From contig JACRPS010000029.1 of NCBI GenBank assembly GCA_016223085.1, positions 1 through 64,000 on the forward strand: a stretch of DNA of 64,000 nucleotides. Reading direction: 5' to 3'. This document shows positions 33,670 to 41,829 of the stretch, piece by piece (position 1 is the stretch's first letter; each line of letters starts with the position of its first letter). Below the pieces are notes generated by a model that saw only the letters and a list, made by a program, of their open reading frames with translations, was not told where the DNA came from and did not search any database. This DNA is from Chloroflexota bacterium. GTDB taxonomy: Bacteria > Chloroflexota > Anaerolineae > Aggregatilineales > Phototrophicaceae. The translations under genes and the position numbers were made by a program.

Positions 33670-34526
33670 AACGGCCACTGAGCAGCCCACTCCGGCGCTT
33701 CCATCCGTTCCGGTTGGCTGGCATTAAAATCGGCCAACTCGGTCAGCACCAATTCACCGCCTGTTCGCTCCCCTGAATACAATTTCCCCTGCCGCGCCAG
33801 TACCAACCGCTGCCGATGGTCGAAATCTGCCCAGATCATACCCGCCACGTGATAGGTTTTGTCGCCGGCGAGATCGGCCAACCGCCAGCGCAGCACGGGC
33901 GCCACGTCGTAAAAGGTGTGGTGGTACAGGCCGCGTTCCATCAGGGTACGGTGGTCGGCATAGACGGTGCAGGTGAGTTTCAATTCGCCGCCCGTTTTAA
34001 TCCAGTGTCCGGCGTCTTTCTGCCAGCCGTCACGCGCCAAACGCTGCTCCAAGATATTACCATGCAGGTACGTCCGTTCGTCCGCGCCGGTGACTTCAAA
34101 GCCGGCAGGCGGCGGGTGATCGGGGTGTGGCGCGTGGTCCTCGTACAGGTGATTCAGCAGCAGCCTGCGACGGTCGAGGAAGTACCCGCCGCCGCCAAAC
34201 AGGCTACCACGCGGCCACAGCGCCAGCGCCGTGAAATACGGTGGCCGGCTGACCGCTGTCCACTGGTCGCCATAATCGGGCGAGTCAGCGCGGTTGACGG
34301 GTTTATAAGCGAAGTACACCAGCAGTTCGCCGTCCGGCGAGAGATCACATTTGGCTTCGTACACGCGCCCATGAAACCACTGCCCCGGCGTGAACTCGTC
34401 CGTTTCGGTGTCCCAGCGAATCAACTGCACCCAGTCACTTGGCCCGCGCCGCAGGATGACGCCGACCGAGGCTTGCGACGCAAGTATTACAAACAGGCGC
34501 GCGGCAGCAGTTTTGGCAGCAGCCAT
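33666..34526 (-). CDS. hypothetical protein (286 aa)
   Basis: A beta-rich soluble protein with many Trp and Tyr residues and repeated W-x-x-x-[RK]-W style strands (SDWVQLIRWDTETDEF, YEAKCDLSPDGELLVYFAYK). The SPDGELLVY element recalls a single beta-propeller blade, but no full repeat is seen. ATG 34526 is chosen, 16 bases after the Nudix stop; a TTG at 34565 would extend it and overlap that gene. Likely co-transcribed with the Nudix gene. Function unknown. Confidence 0.6.
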   Translation of the reverse strand: MAAAKTAAARLFVILASQASVGVILRRGPSDWVQLIRWDTETDEFTPGQWFHGRVYEAKCDLSPDGELLVYFAYKPVNRADSPDYGDQWTAVSRPPYFTALALWPRGSLFGGGGYFLDRRRLLLNHLYEDHAPHPDHPPPAGFEVTGADERTYLHGNILEQRLARDGWQKDAGHWIKTGGELKLTCTVYADHRTLMERGLYHHTFYDVAPVLRWRLADLAGDKTYHVAGMIWADFDHRQRLVLARQGKLYSGERTGGELVLTELADFNASQPERMEAPEWAAQWPF

Positions 34527-34542
34527 TTCGATTTTTATGTCC

Positions 34543-35046
34543 CTACGCTCGCCGTTCGCGTTCAAGGAATGACCGCGCCATATACAGCGCGGCGATCACG
34601 CCGCAGTCCTGAATGCGACCAGCGGCGATGAGCGTTTCAAAATCGTCCAGCGTGGTATATTCCAGGCCGATTTCGTAACCTTCGTCGCCCTGCAGCCTGC
34701 TTGGCTGCAAGTCCCGCGCCAGATAAATCGTCAGGGTCTGGTTGAGGTACTTAATAAACGGGCAGAATATGCCCAGCTTATCCAGCCGTCCGGCCTTATA
34801 GCCGGTTTCTTCCTGCAATTCGCGGTTGGCCGTGTGCGCCGGGTCTTCGCCGGCTTCAATACCGCCGCTGGACAGAATATACACCCACTGGTTAAAAGCG
34901 GGTGAATATTCCACCGTCAGAATCACGCGGCCATCGTCCAGCAGGGGCACGATCATGACGGCGTTGCGCATGGCGATCACGGATGTATCCACCGTTTCGC
35001 TCTGATAGATGCGATACCAGCGGTTCTGGAAAAAGGTTTCGGTCAT
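34543..35046 (-). CDS. Nudix hydrolase (ADP-ribose pyrophosphatase-like)
   Basis: A 167-residue Nudix enzyme. The Nudix box is complete: GGIEAGEDPAHTANRELQEE plus TGY, fitting G-x5-E-x7-R-E-U-x-E-E-x-G-U. The context (SSGGIE before the box and an upstream strand VILTVEYSPAFNQWVYIL) resembles ADP-ribose or nucleotide-sugar pyrophosphatases. ATG 35046 follows AGGA. Substrate not certain. Confidence 0.93.
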   Translation of the reverse strand: MTETFFQNRWYRIYQSETVDTSVIAMRNAVMIVPLLDDGRVILTVEYSPAFNQWVYILSSGGIEAGEDPAHTANRELQEETGYKAGRLDKLGIFCPFIKYLNQTLTIYLARDLQPSRLQGDEGYEIGLEYTTLDDFETLIAAGRIQDCGVIAALYMARSFLERERRA

Positions 35047-35077
35047 GAAGTGTTCCTACAGGTATCCAATCCTGGTC

Positions 35078-35103
35078 GTAGGGACATGGTGCCATGTCCC
35101 TAC
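35078..35103. repeat. dispersed GTAGGG-type palindrome
   Basis: Perfect 26-base palindrome, left arm GTAGGGACATGGT; it overlaps the last codons of the 60-residue gene at 35100. Confidence 0.87.
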
Positions 35104-35282
35104 CCATCTTCATCTTTCGGCGGCAGTTCCGCCTTCAGGGCGGTGATTTCCGCCTGAAGTTTATCCACAGCGGCGACCAGCGTTTCCAGCCTGTGGGTCA
35201 GCGCGGCCAGGTCAGCTTCGGCGTTGGCGTCGGCTGGCGTGTCTGGCGTGTTGTTCACACGCCCCTGCTCCTGGTCTGTCAC
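35100..35282 (-). CDS. small coiled-coil protein (60 aa)
   Basis: A 60-residue acidic protein with a helical heptad stretch (LAALTHRLETLVAAVDKLQA) and a charged tail PPKDEDG. Its GTG start overlaps the stop of the aldo/keto reductase as GTGA, so translation is coupled, which supports it being real. The last codons overlap a dispersed palindrome, so the C-terminus may have been altered by it. Possibly SlyX-like; function unknown. Confidence 0.6.
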   Translation of the reverse strand: MTDQEQGRVNNTPDTPADANAEADLAALTHRLETLVAAVDKLQAEITALKAELPPKDEDG

Positions 35283-36238
35283 ACTGCTGTCCCCGCCACA
35301 TTCAGGCGCTGCATCTGCTCTGCGTTCAGGTGAACGTCGAGCGCGCCCAGATTTTCCTGCATCTGCGCCTTGGTGCTGGCGGCGATCAGCGGAATCACCG
35401 GCGGGTCACCGTGCAGCATCCATGCCAGAATGATCTGGTTGACGGTCGCGCCCATTTCGGCGGCTACGTCGCGCAGCGTTCGCAGGCGTTGTTCGTTACC
35501 CGCGCTGAGATACTCCGGCGGCAGTGGACGGTCGTCGCGGGTGTACGCCCCGCTGAGCAGCGCCGAATACGCCAGCAGGCGCAGGCCGGTGGCGCGGCAG
35601 TAGTCCAGCAGATCGTCATTAGCGGCGATCTGCGCGCCAAAGCTCGTTCCGGGCCGGGGTGGTAAATAGGTATGGCGCTGCTGCACGCAGCAGTAGGCGG
35701 CCCAGCCGTTGCTCTGGCTGAGGCAGCGCGCCGCTTCCAGCCGCCATGCCCGGTAGTTGCTCGCGCCAATGAAACGCACCTTGCCTGCGCGCACCAGCCG
35801 GTCAAACGCCGCCAGCACTTCGTCCAGCGGCGGGCAGCCGTAATCGTTGTGCGCGTAGTACAGGTCAATCGTGTCAATGCCCATACGCCGCAGGCTCCTG
35901 TTACATTCTTCCTCAATGCGGCGGGCGTTGAGTTCGCGTGGCACGTCGCCATATTCAAACCCGACCTTGCTGGCGATGAACAGGTTGGCACGGTTGCCGC
36001 GCTCGCGCAGCCACTCGCCCAGCAGCGTTTCGCTCTCGCCACCGCGCCCGCCGTCTGCCCAGTGCGCGTAGATGTTGGCGGTGTCAATAAACGTGCCGCC
36101 GGCATCCAGATACATGTCCAGCATCCGGTACGACGTGGCATGGTCGTTGCGCGTGCCAAAATACATCGCGCCCAGGCACAACGCGCTGACGTCAACGCCA
36201 CTCTTGCCGAGTGATAATGTTTGCACGGATTCCCCCAT
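35279..36238 (-). CDS. aldo/keto reductase
   Basis: A 319-residue aldo/keto reductase with the TIM-barrel motif order of the family: the strand-1 region VSALCLGAMYFG, the active-site segment GGTFIDTANIYAHW (Asp and Tyr), FIASKVGF (Lys), IDLYYAHNDYG (His replaced in position by HN), GASNYRAWRLEAA and the C-terminal cofactor loop IPLIAASTKAQMQENLGAL. NADPH-dependent reduction of an aldehyde, ketone or sugar is expected. ATG 36238 has only a weak ribosome site. Confidence 0.92.
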   Translation of the reverse strand: MGESVQTLSLGKSGVDVSALCLGAMYFGTRNDHATSYRMLDMYLDAGGTFIDTANIYAHWADGGRGGESETLLGEWLRERGNRANLFIASKVGFEYGDVPRELNARRIEEECNRSLRRMGIDTIDLYYAHNDYGCPPLDEVLAAFDRLVRAGKVRFIGASNYRAWRLEAARCLSQSNGWAAYCCVQQRHTYLPPRPGTSFGAQIAANDDLLDYCRATGLRLLAYSALLSGAYTRDDRPLPPEYLSAGNEQRLRTLRDVAAEMGATVNQIILAWMLHGDPPVIPLIAASTKAQMQENLGALDVHLNAEQMQRLNVAGTAV

Positions 36239-36249
36239 TTCTGTATCGG

Positions 36250-36279
36250 GTAAGGGCGGGTTTTGAAACCCGCCCTTAC
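36250..36279. repeat. dispersed GTAGGG-type palindrome (perfect variant)
   Basis: Perfect inverted repeat, arms GTAAGGGCGGGTTT and AAACCCGCCCTTAC, just upstream of the aldo/keto reductase start. It matches the style of the copy at 187. Confidence 0.88.
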
Positions 36280-36299
36280 ACATCACCCAGGATTAACCT

Positions 36300-37019
36300 T
36301 CACGGTTGCGATACCAATTCCGGTTTCAACAGTCCGCTGATTTTCGACAGCGGGATTTTCACCGTCACCGGCCCGTAGGCGTAGGCCGTGACCTGATACG
36401 GTGGGAAGAAAAATACCAGCGCGCCGGGCATCAATGCAAAATTCCGGTAGTTATCGGGGTTCTCGCCCGTGCCATCGTGAATCCAGGTTGGGTCTGCCGC
36501 CTCGCCCAACTGCTCGATGACGTTCTGCTCGACGATTGGCGCGAGGGTCGGCCAGGGGTTCACACCGTCCGCAAAAATATCTTCCAGCGCCAGTACCCGC
36601 TGCTGCACCAGATCAAAGGTGAAGGTCTGGAAATTCAGGTTGGGATGCGCGCCGCCGGTGTAATCCGACAGGTCAAATTTGATGCTCTGCACGTCGTCGG
36701 AGAACCGGAACAGCTCGTAGGTGATGTTCAGCGCCCAGTTGTTGACGTAAGCAGGCAGCGACCAGACCGGGGTATAGGATTCAATGAACGCCGCGCGCGT
36801 TTCGTTCAGGAAGTTGTCTACGGTTGTTTCGGCGACGCCTGTGCCGATCAGTTCCACCGGATAGACGACGTTGACCGTCACGCCGCTTTGCAGGTCGCAG
36901 CGCGCTTCGTCCGCGTTCCACACGCCATTCTTGGCATAACAGGCGTCCTCCTGTGCGGCGGCGGGCAGGGCCAGCAGCAGACAGAGCAGGGTTAAATATA
37001 CCGATTGTTTCAGTCTCAT
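36300..37019 (-). CDS. secreted DUF3298/RsiV-like protein
   Basis: A 239-residue protein with a clear signal peptide (about 1-22, ending ALPAAAQ). The mature part matches the DUF3298-type domain: SIKFDLSDYTGGAHPNLNFQT in pieces, then LALEDIFADG, NFALMPGALVFFFPPYQVTAYAYGPVTVKIPLSKI in pieces, the last being the family signature. In RsiV this domain binds lysozyme; here no sigma factor is adjacent. Two cysteines near the N-terminus (ACYAKNG and RCDL) may form a disulfide. Confidence 0.85.
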   Translation of the reverse strand: MRLKQSVYLTLLCLLLALPAAAQEDACYAKNGVWNADEARCDLQSGVTVNVVYPVELIGTGVAETTVDNFLNETRAAFIESYTPVWSLPAYVNNWALNITYELFRFSDDVQSIKFDLSDYTGGAHPNLNFQTFTFDLVQQRVLALEDIFADGVNPWPTLAPIVEQNVIEQLGEAADPTWIHDGTGENPDNYRNFALMPGALVFFFPPYQVTAYAYGPVTVKIPLSKISGLLKPELVSQP

Positions 37020-37084
37020 TGTCAGCGCCTTTCCGTGCAACGTGCGCCGCCTGAGGCTGGAAGCCCTCAGGCTGACGGGTTTTG

Positions 37085-37185
37085 GTAAGCCCGCTGGAAG
37101 CGGGCTGAAAAGCTAATCTGTGCTTGCCTGAGCCACCTGGAAGGTGGCTTTTTCGTTCAGCCGGACGGCTTGCAGCGTCCGGCGC
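37085..37185. repeat. cluster of dispersed hairpins
   Basis: Three hairpins in a row: GCCCGCTGGAAGCGGGC, AGCCACCTGGAAGGTGGCT (37131-37149, followed by a T-run) and GCCGGACGGCTTGCAGCG with TCCGGCG. The last two recur near 59277-59329, the last in inverted orientation. Confidence 0.8.
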
Positions 37186-37193
37186 GGTAAACC

Positions 37194-38459
37194 TTACACC
37201 ACCGCTTGCAGCGCCTCCTCGAATGTCGTCAGCGCGGCGTCAATCTGCGTTTCGTTCACCACCAGCGGTGGTATCCAGCGGATGACGTTTTCGTAACTGC
37301 CGCAGGTCAGCAGCAGCAGGCGGCGTTCGATGCAGGCTTTCTGCACCGCTTTGGTGGTGTCCTTGTCCGGCTGGCCGTCGCGCGTGAACTCCGTGCCGAC
37401 CATCAAACCGCGCCCGCGCACGTTGCCGATCACCGGGTAGCGGCCTTGTAGTTCGGTCAGCCCATCCAGCAGCCGTTCGCCCATGCGCGCGGCATTGCCC
37501 GGCAGGTCTTCATCGCGGATGGTTTCAACGGTCGCCGCAGCGGTCGCCGTTGCCAGCGCGCCGCCGCCATACGTGCCGCCGTGCGAGCCGGTCGGCCACT
37601 TCGCCATCAATACCTGTGACGCGCCGACCGCCGAAATCGGCATCCCGCTGCCGAGTCCCTTCGCCATCACGATAATATCCGGCGTGATGCCTGCGTGTTC
37701 AAAGCCCCACCATTGGCCGGTGCGCCCGAAGCCGGTCTGCACCTCGTCGGCAATGAACAGGATGCCGTAGTGGTCGCAGCGGTCGCGCAAACCCTGCAAA
37801 AAGCGGCTCGGCGCGGGCAGATAGCCACCTTCGCCCAGCACCGGCTCGATGATGAGCGCGGCGGTTTCCTCCGGCGCGGACTGTGTTTTCAGCAGCAGGT
37901 CAAATTCGCGCAGGCAGAAGTCTACCGCCGTGTCCTCGTCCCAGCCATAGTGATAGGCATACGGGAACGGCGCGACGAACACGCCCGGGGGCAGCGGCTG
38001 GTAGCCGGCGCGATACACCGTCTTGGAGTTGGTCATCGCCATCGTTTGCGCGGTGCGCCCATGAAAGCTGCCCTGGAAGGTGATGATGTTGCTGCGCCGT
38101 GTGGCCACCCGCGCCAGCTTGACCGCGCCTTCGGTCGCTTCCGCGCCGCTGTTGCTGAAAAAGAAGCAGTTGATCGCATCGGGCGTGACACTGTCCAGCA
38201 GTTCCGCCAGCCGCACCGCCGACGGCGGGATGACGATGTTCATCTGCCCGTGAAGCAGCTTCGCGGCCTGCGCCTGAATCGCGGCGACGACGCGCGGGTG
38301 ACAGTGGCCGGTGTTGGTGACGCCAATGCCGCTGGTGAAGTCGGTGTACTGCGTCCCGGCGGCGTCGTAGAGGTAAATGCCTTCGCCGCGTTCGGGTTGG
38401 ATGGTGGTGAGATGGGACCAGACCGGAGACAATAGCGCCAGTGAATCCGTTGCTATCAT
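37194..38459 (-). CDS. class III aminotransferase (4-aminobutyrate/ornithine type)
   Basis: A 421-residue PLP-dependent aminotransferase of class III. Seen are GVTNTGHCHPRVVAAI, FFFSNSGAEATEGAVKLAR, FQGSFHGRT, the PLP Asp in LFIADEVQTGFGRTG and the Schiff-base Lys in DIIVMAKGLGSGMP. The sequence suits GabT-like or beta-alanine/ornithine aminotransferases, but the substrate cannot be fixed. ATG 38459 with GGTGGA upstream. It is divergent from the acetyltransferase gene. Confidence 0.93.
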   Translation of the reverse strand: MIATDSLALLSPVWSHLTTIQPERGEGIYLYDAAGTQYTDFTSGIGVTNTGHCHPRVVAAIQAQAAKLLHGQMNIVIPPSAVRLAELLDSVTPDAINCFFFSNSGAEATEGAVKLARVATRRSNIITFQGSFHGRTAQTMAMTNSKTVYRAGYQPLPPGVFVAPFPYAYHYGWDEDTAVDFCLREFDLLLKTQSAPEETAALIIEPVLGEGGYLPAPSRFLQGLRDRCDHYGILFIADEVQTGFGRTGQWWGFEHAGITPDIIVMAKGLGSGMPISAVGASQVLMAKWPTGSHGGTYGGGALATATAAATVETIRDEDLPGNAARMGERLLDGLTELQGRYPVIGNVRGRGLMVGTEFTRDGQPDKDTTKAVQKACIERRLLLLTCGSYENVIRWIPPLVVNETQIDAALTTFEEALQAVV

Positions 38460-38563
38460 AAAATTATTTCCACCTTTTCTCGGTAAATTGACCGGCTTTA
38501 TACCGCCGTTGTGATAGGGCTGTCAAGGCGGGTGGATGGCATATATACCCTGGAGTCTTTCCC

Positions 38564-39031
38564 ATGATCGAAATTCAACCTGCCGCGCTGGGGATGTCAA
38601 GCGCGGTCGAGCCAATTTTACGCGCGCTGCCGGACTGGTTCGGCATCGAACACGCCACGCGGCAGTACATTCATGACGCAGGCGAACTGCCGACGTTTCT
38701 GGCCGTTGATACCGAACGCGAGAACACGCCCGTCGGTTTCCTCACGCTGAAACAGCACAGCGAAGCGTCGGCGGAAATTCACGTAATGGGCGTGCTGCCG
38801 GACTACCACCGCCGGGGAGCAGGCCGCGCGCTGGTCGCAGCGGCGGAGGATTATCTGCGCGATAAAGGCGTGCTGTTTTTGCAGGTCAAAACCCTGAGCG
38901 CCAGTCATCCCGACGAGGGCTACGGGAAAACCCGTGCCTTTTATCTGGCAATGGGTTTCCGTCTGTTGGAGGAATTCCCGGAACTGTGGGGTCCCGGAAA
39001 TCCGTGCTGGCAGTTGGTGAAGGCGGTGTAG
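38564..39031 (+). CDS. GNAT-family N-acetyltransferase
   Basis: A 155-residue GNAT enzyme. The acetyl-CoA site is seen in IHVMGVLPDYHRRGAGRALVAAAEDYL (read in pieces), the R-R-x-G-x-G-R/A loop. The C-terminal FYLAMGFRLLEEFPELWGPGNPC fits the family's last strands. GGAG lies 8 bases before ATG 38564. Substrate unknown. Confidence 0.92.
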   Translation: MIEIQPAALGMSSAVEPILRALPDWFGIEHATRQYIHDAGELPTFLAVDTERENTPVGFLTLKQHSEASAEIHVMGVLPDYHRRGAGRALVAAAEDYLRDKGVLFLQVKTLSASHPDEGYGKTRAFYLAMGFRLLEEFPELWGPGNPCWQLVKAV

Positions 39032-39154
39032 CGTTCCCGCCCGTGTTCCGGCGGCTGATTTGCCAACAGTTACAATTTTGAAATTGTTGATACAGTTCTG
39101 ATGCGAACGGCATATTTTGGGGATGAGGGTAGACGAAGTGGAAAGGATACAACA

Positions 39155-39370
39155 ATGGCTGTCGAAACGGCTCGAAAGTTCATTGAAGACCTGGACCGGA
39201 ATTCCGCCCTTTCAACCCAGTTCACCATCGCGGCCCCGGATAGTCTGGATTCCGTTGTGGATTTTGCCAGCGGGAAAGGGTATGTGTTCACGAAGGACGA
39301 TTTGCAGGCCGCGCTCAAGCACTACCCGGAAAGCACAGTTGGGCGTCAGTTACGCAAGTACGTGCATTAG
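39155..39370 (+). CDS. Nif11-like leader-domain protein (orphan)
   Basis: A 71-residue protein that matches the Nif11 domain along its length: ETARKFIEDLDRNSALSTQF, then the short middle APDSLDSVVDFASGKGY and VFTKDDLQAAL. Nif11 domains serve as leader peptides of ribosomally made natural products or occur with nitrogen-fixation genes. Here the protein ends soon after the domain (GRQLRKYVH) with no GG cleavage site or core peptide, and no modifying enzyme is near. AAAGGA precedes the ATG. Confidence 0.8.
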   Translation: MAVETARKFIEDLDRNSALSTQFTIAAPDSLDSVVDFASGKGYVFTKDDLQAALKHYPESTVGRQLRKYVH

Positions 39371-39502
39371 AAAGCGGCTTTAGCAGACACGGTAGAAAGC
39401 CGGAAACGAGTCCTCGCGGACTTGCCAGCATTGAAATCAGGATTGGAGAGGCGGAAGGCGCTGTATAAACGCCTTCCGCCTCTTTTGGTTGATGATGGAC
39501 GA

Positions 39503-40192
39503 TCAAACATCCAGCGGGTCACGCACGACGCGCCGCCGGTACACCCGCCGGTAAACCACCGGCGTGCCGCTGAAACGCGCCAGCGCCACCTGCACGATCA
39601 GCCCCAGCACAAACAGCAGCACCGTCCACAGCAGCGGCAGACCCAGCGCCATGCCGATCAGCAGCGCACCAATCGCCGCCGACACAATCACCAAAAACTG
39701 GAACGACAGCGCCAGCAGCACCAGGCCGCCGATCACCGCGCCGATCAGCAGCGCCAGCGTCGGCACGGGTGTCACCGCCAGCGCCGCCCAGAGCTGCGCC
39801 GTCAGCACCGCGCCCAGGTAAGCGCCAACCAGGAAAATTGCCACGTATTGCAGCGCCACTGCCAGCACCGCGCCCAGCAGACCGCCCGCCACCAGCGCCA
39901 CCAGTGTCAGCGCCTCGTTGCCGGGCGGCACCAGCGACATGCCGATGCCCGCGCCGATGACAAACCCGGCCAGCCCCACCACAAAATCAGCGATGCGCCA
40001 GCCGAGCAGCAGCAGCAGCGCCCCGGCGATGATATACAGCACGCGCAGCGCCGAGGGGGCAAGGCCGACGGCTTCAAACGGATTGTAAAACTGGATCACC
40101 ATCTGGTCGCCGGTCGTCTGAACCACCGTACACGCCGAGGCGACCAGCCCGACCAGCAGCAGCGGTAGAACCTTCCACCATTTCCCTTGCAT
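39503..40192 (-). CDS. multi-pass membrane protein (TMEM198/DUF4203-like)
   Basis: A 229-residue protein with about seven hydrophobic helices and Gly/Ala-rich packing (LAGFVIGAGIGMSL, GGLLGAVLAVAL, LIGAVIGGLVLLAL), like DUF4203/TM7SF3-type proteins. The N-terminus has a lipobox-like VASAC, so it might be a lipoprotein or the helix may be uncleaved. The tail is basic (RRVYRRRVVRDPLDV). Start ATG 40192 with GAGG upstream. Role unknown. Confidence 0.7.
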   Translation of the reverse strand: MQGKWWKVLPLLLVGLVASACTVVQTTGDQMVIQFYNPFEAVGLAPSALRVLYIIAGALLLLLGWRIADFVVGLAGFVIGAGIGMSLVPPGNEALTLVALVAGGLLGAVLAVALQYVAIFLVGAYLGAVLTAQLWAALAVTPVPTLALLIGAVIGGLVLLALSFQFLVIVSAAIGALLIGMALGLPLLWTVLLFVLGLIVQVALARFSGTPVVYRRVYRRRVVRDPLDV

Positions 40193-40310
40193 GATCCAAC
40201 CTCGACCACTAAACCACACTCGTCCTTATTAAAGCAGGCGGGTGTCTGAATCACGCAAGAGTAGATAGCTGGTAGCTCATTCGCATGAATGGCTACAAGC
40301 TGCCAGCTTT

Positions 40311-41612
40311 TCAGACTACCGGCTTCTGCCGCACGAACAGCAGGCTGGGCGCGGCAATGCCGATAGCAATCCCACCCAGGATGAGCGCCGTCTTGATGAC
40401 GAAAATGCCTACGTCGGAGAAAGCGACCGCACTGGCGACGCCGGGTTCTGCCGCCGCTACCCGCAGCAGGCCCAGCATGGCCTGAAACGCCAGCACGCCC
40501 GGCACCATCGGAATCGCGCCGCTGATGGTGTAGACCGGTGATGGGGTATCCCAGTAACGGGCGAAACCCGCGCCGATGAAACCGATCAACGTGGCGCCCA
40601 CCAGCGTTGCGGCTTCGAGACCCATCCCGCCCGAAACCAGCATGGTACGGAAACCATGTCCGACCGCGCCTAGGAAGGCACAGCCGGCCACCGTCCGCAC
40701 CGGTACGTTAAACAGCAGCGCGAAGCCGGTCGCTGCCAGCGCCGACCACAGCGCATCTTCCAGCGGCGGGGGTGACGTACCCCGCGCGACCTGAAAAGCG
40801 GAAATGGGCACCCCCATCAGTTGAATTGCCAGCGATAACCCCAGCGCGATGGCTAACGAATACAGCAGCCCGGTGATGCCGCGCACGATACCCGTCACCA
40901 TGTGGCCTTTGATGAGGTCTTCTGCTGAATTGATGAGAGGCACGCCTGGAACCAGCAGCAGTACCGACGCCGCCAGCACGGCGCGCGGCGTGGCGGTCGA
41001 GTCCAGGCGCACGGCGGCGCTGGCTAACAGGCCGGCGACAAACGCGGTGACGATCACCACCAGGAAGGCGTTGTAGTGCAGCCGCGTCAGTTCCTGGCGG
41101 ACGACCATGCCGGCGGAGGCCGCGAGAAAGGTCGCCGCGAAGGCGCTCCAGTCCGCGCCAAACAGCCGGGCGAAGGCCGCGCAGGCCAGCCCCACCCAGG
41201 CCACCACCAGCCAGCGGTTATAGTGTGACGGAATGCTGCTGATGCGCACCAGTTCCTGCCGCACGCCAAAGCGGTCGAGTTCACCGTGCTGCACCCGCCG
41301 CGTCAGGCGGTTGATGGCCGAAATAATCGTCAGGTTTACCCGCAGGCCGATGACACGGCGTATCTTGGTGCGGAATTCCTCGCCGCTAATGGTCGTGACG
41401 GCGATTACATTGGGCGACACCAGAATGTCCATCCAGTCGCAGCCCAGCGCCGTGCCCAGCCGGTGAATTGTCTGCTCGATCTGCTCTGACTCCGCGCCGT
41501 GCTGGAGCAGAAGCTGCCCCGCCCACAGCGCCAGATCAATCACATCGCGCAGCGCCTCGCGGTCGAGCGGCGTCTTGCCGGTGGTGGTATCGCGATAACT
41601 CAGGCTTTCCAC
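40311..41612 (-). CDS. ThrE-family threonine/serine exporter-like protein
   Basis: A 433-residue membrane protein joining both ThrE halves. The N-terminal soluble part (about 15-130, DVIDLALWAGQLLLQHGAESEQIEQTI in pieces) matches DUF1212, followed by about ten membrane helices with LLLVPGVPLINSAEDLIKGH and the C-terminal DUF3815-like half (GAIPMVPGVLAFQA). Known members export threonine and serine. The start is GTG 41612 with GAGGAA upstream. Confidence 0.9.
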   Translation of the reverse strand: MESLSYRDTTTGKTPLDREALRDVIDLALWAGQLLLQHGAESEQIEQTIHRLGTALGCDWMDILVSPNVIAVTTISGEEFRTKIRRVIGLRVNLTIISAINRLTRRVQHGELDRFGVRQELVRISSIPSHYNRWLVVAWVGLACAAFARLFGADWSAFAATFLAASAGMVVRQELTRLHYNAFLVVIVTAFVAGLLASAAVRLDSTATPRAVLAASVLLLVPGVPLINSAEDLIKGHMVTGIVRGITGLLYSLAIALGLSLAIQLMGVPISAFQVARGTSPPPLEDALWSALAATGFALLFNVPVRTVAGCAFLGAVGHGFRTMLVSGGMGLEAATLVGATLIGFIGAGFARYWDTPSPVYTISGAIPMVPGVLAFQAMLGLLRVAAAEPGVASAVAFSDVGIFVIKTALILGGIAIGIAAPSLLFVRQKPVV

Positions 41613-41829
41613 AGCGGTTCCTCGCGGTAAAAATCATAGCCTGTCATTATAAGCCGGAAGTCTGCTTTTTTGAGAGCCGTTTTGCCGTGTCATTCATCAC
41701 CCACTGCCGCTGCAAACCGTTATAATGACAGGTACAGGTCGGGGTGCATCACCATGCGCCCCGACGAACCACGTTTTCAACTAATGGGCGCAAGTTCGTC
41801 CTGATGTACGTGGTGGGAGGGAGAGGCTA

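Noticed and set aside
37131-37154. Hairpin followed by a T-run, considered as a terminator
   Set aside because: The T-run is on the plus side, but both flanking genes are on the minus strand, and the same hairpin recurs at 59311 without a T-run. Treated as a dispersed repeat.
39155-39370. Nif11-like protein considered as a natural-product gene cluster
   Set aside because: No core peptide, GG site, modifying enzyme or transporter lies nearby.
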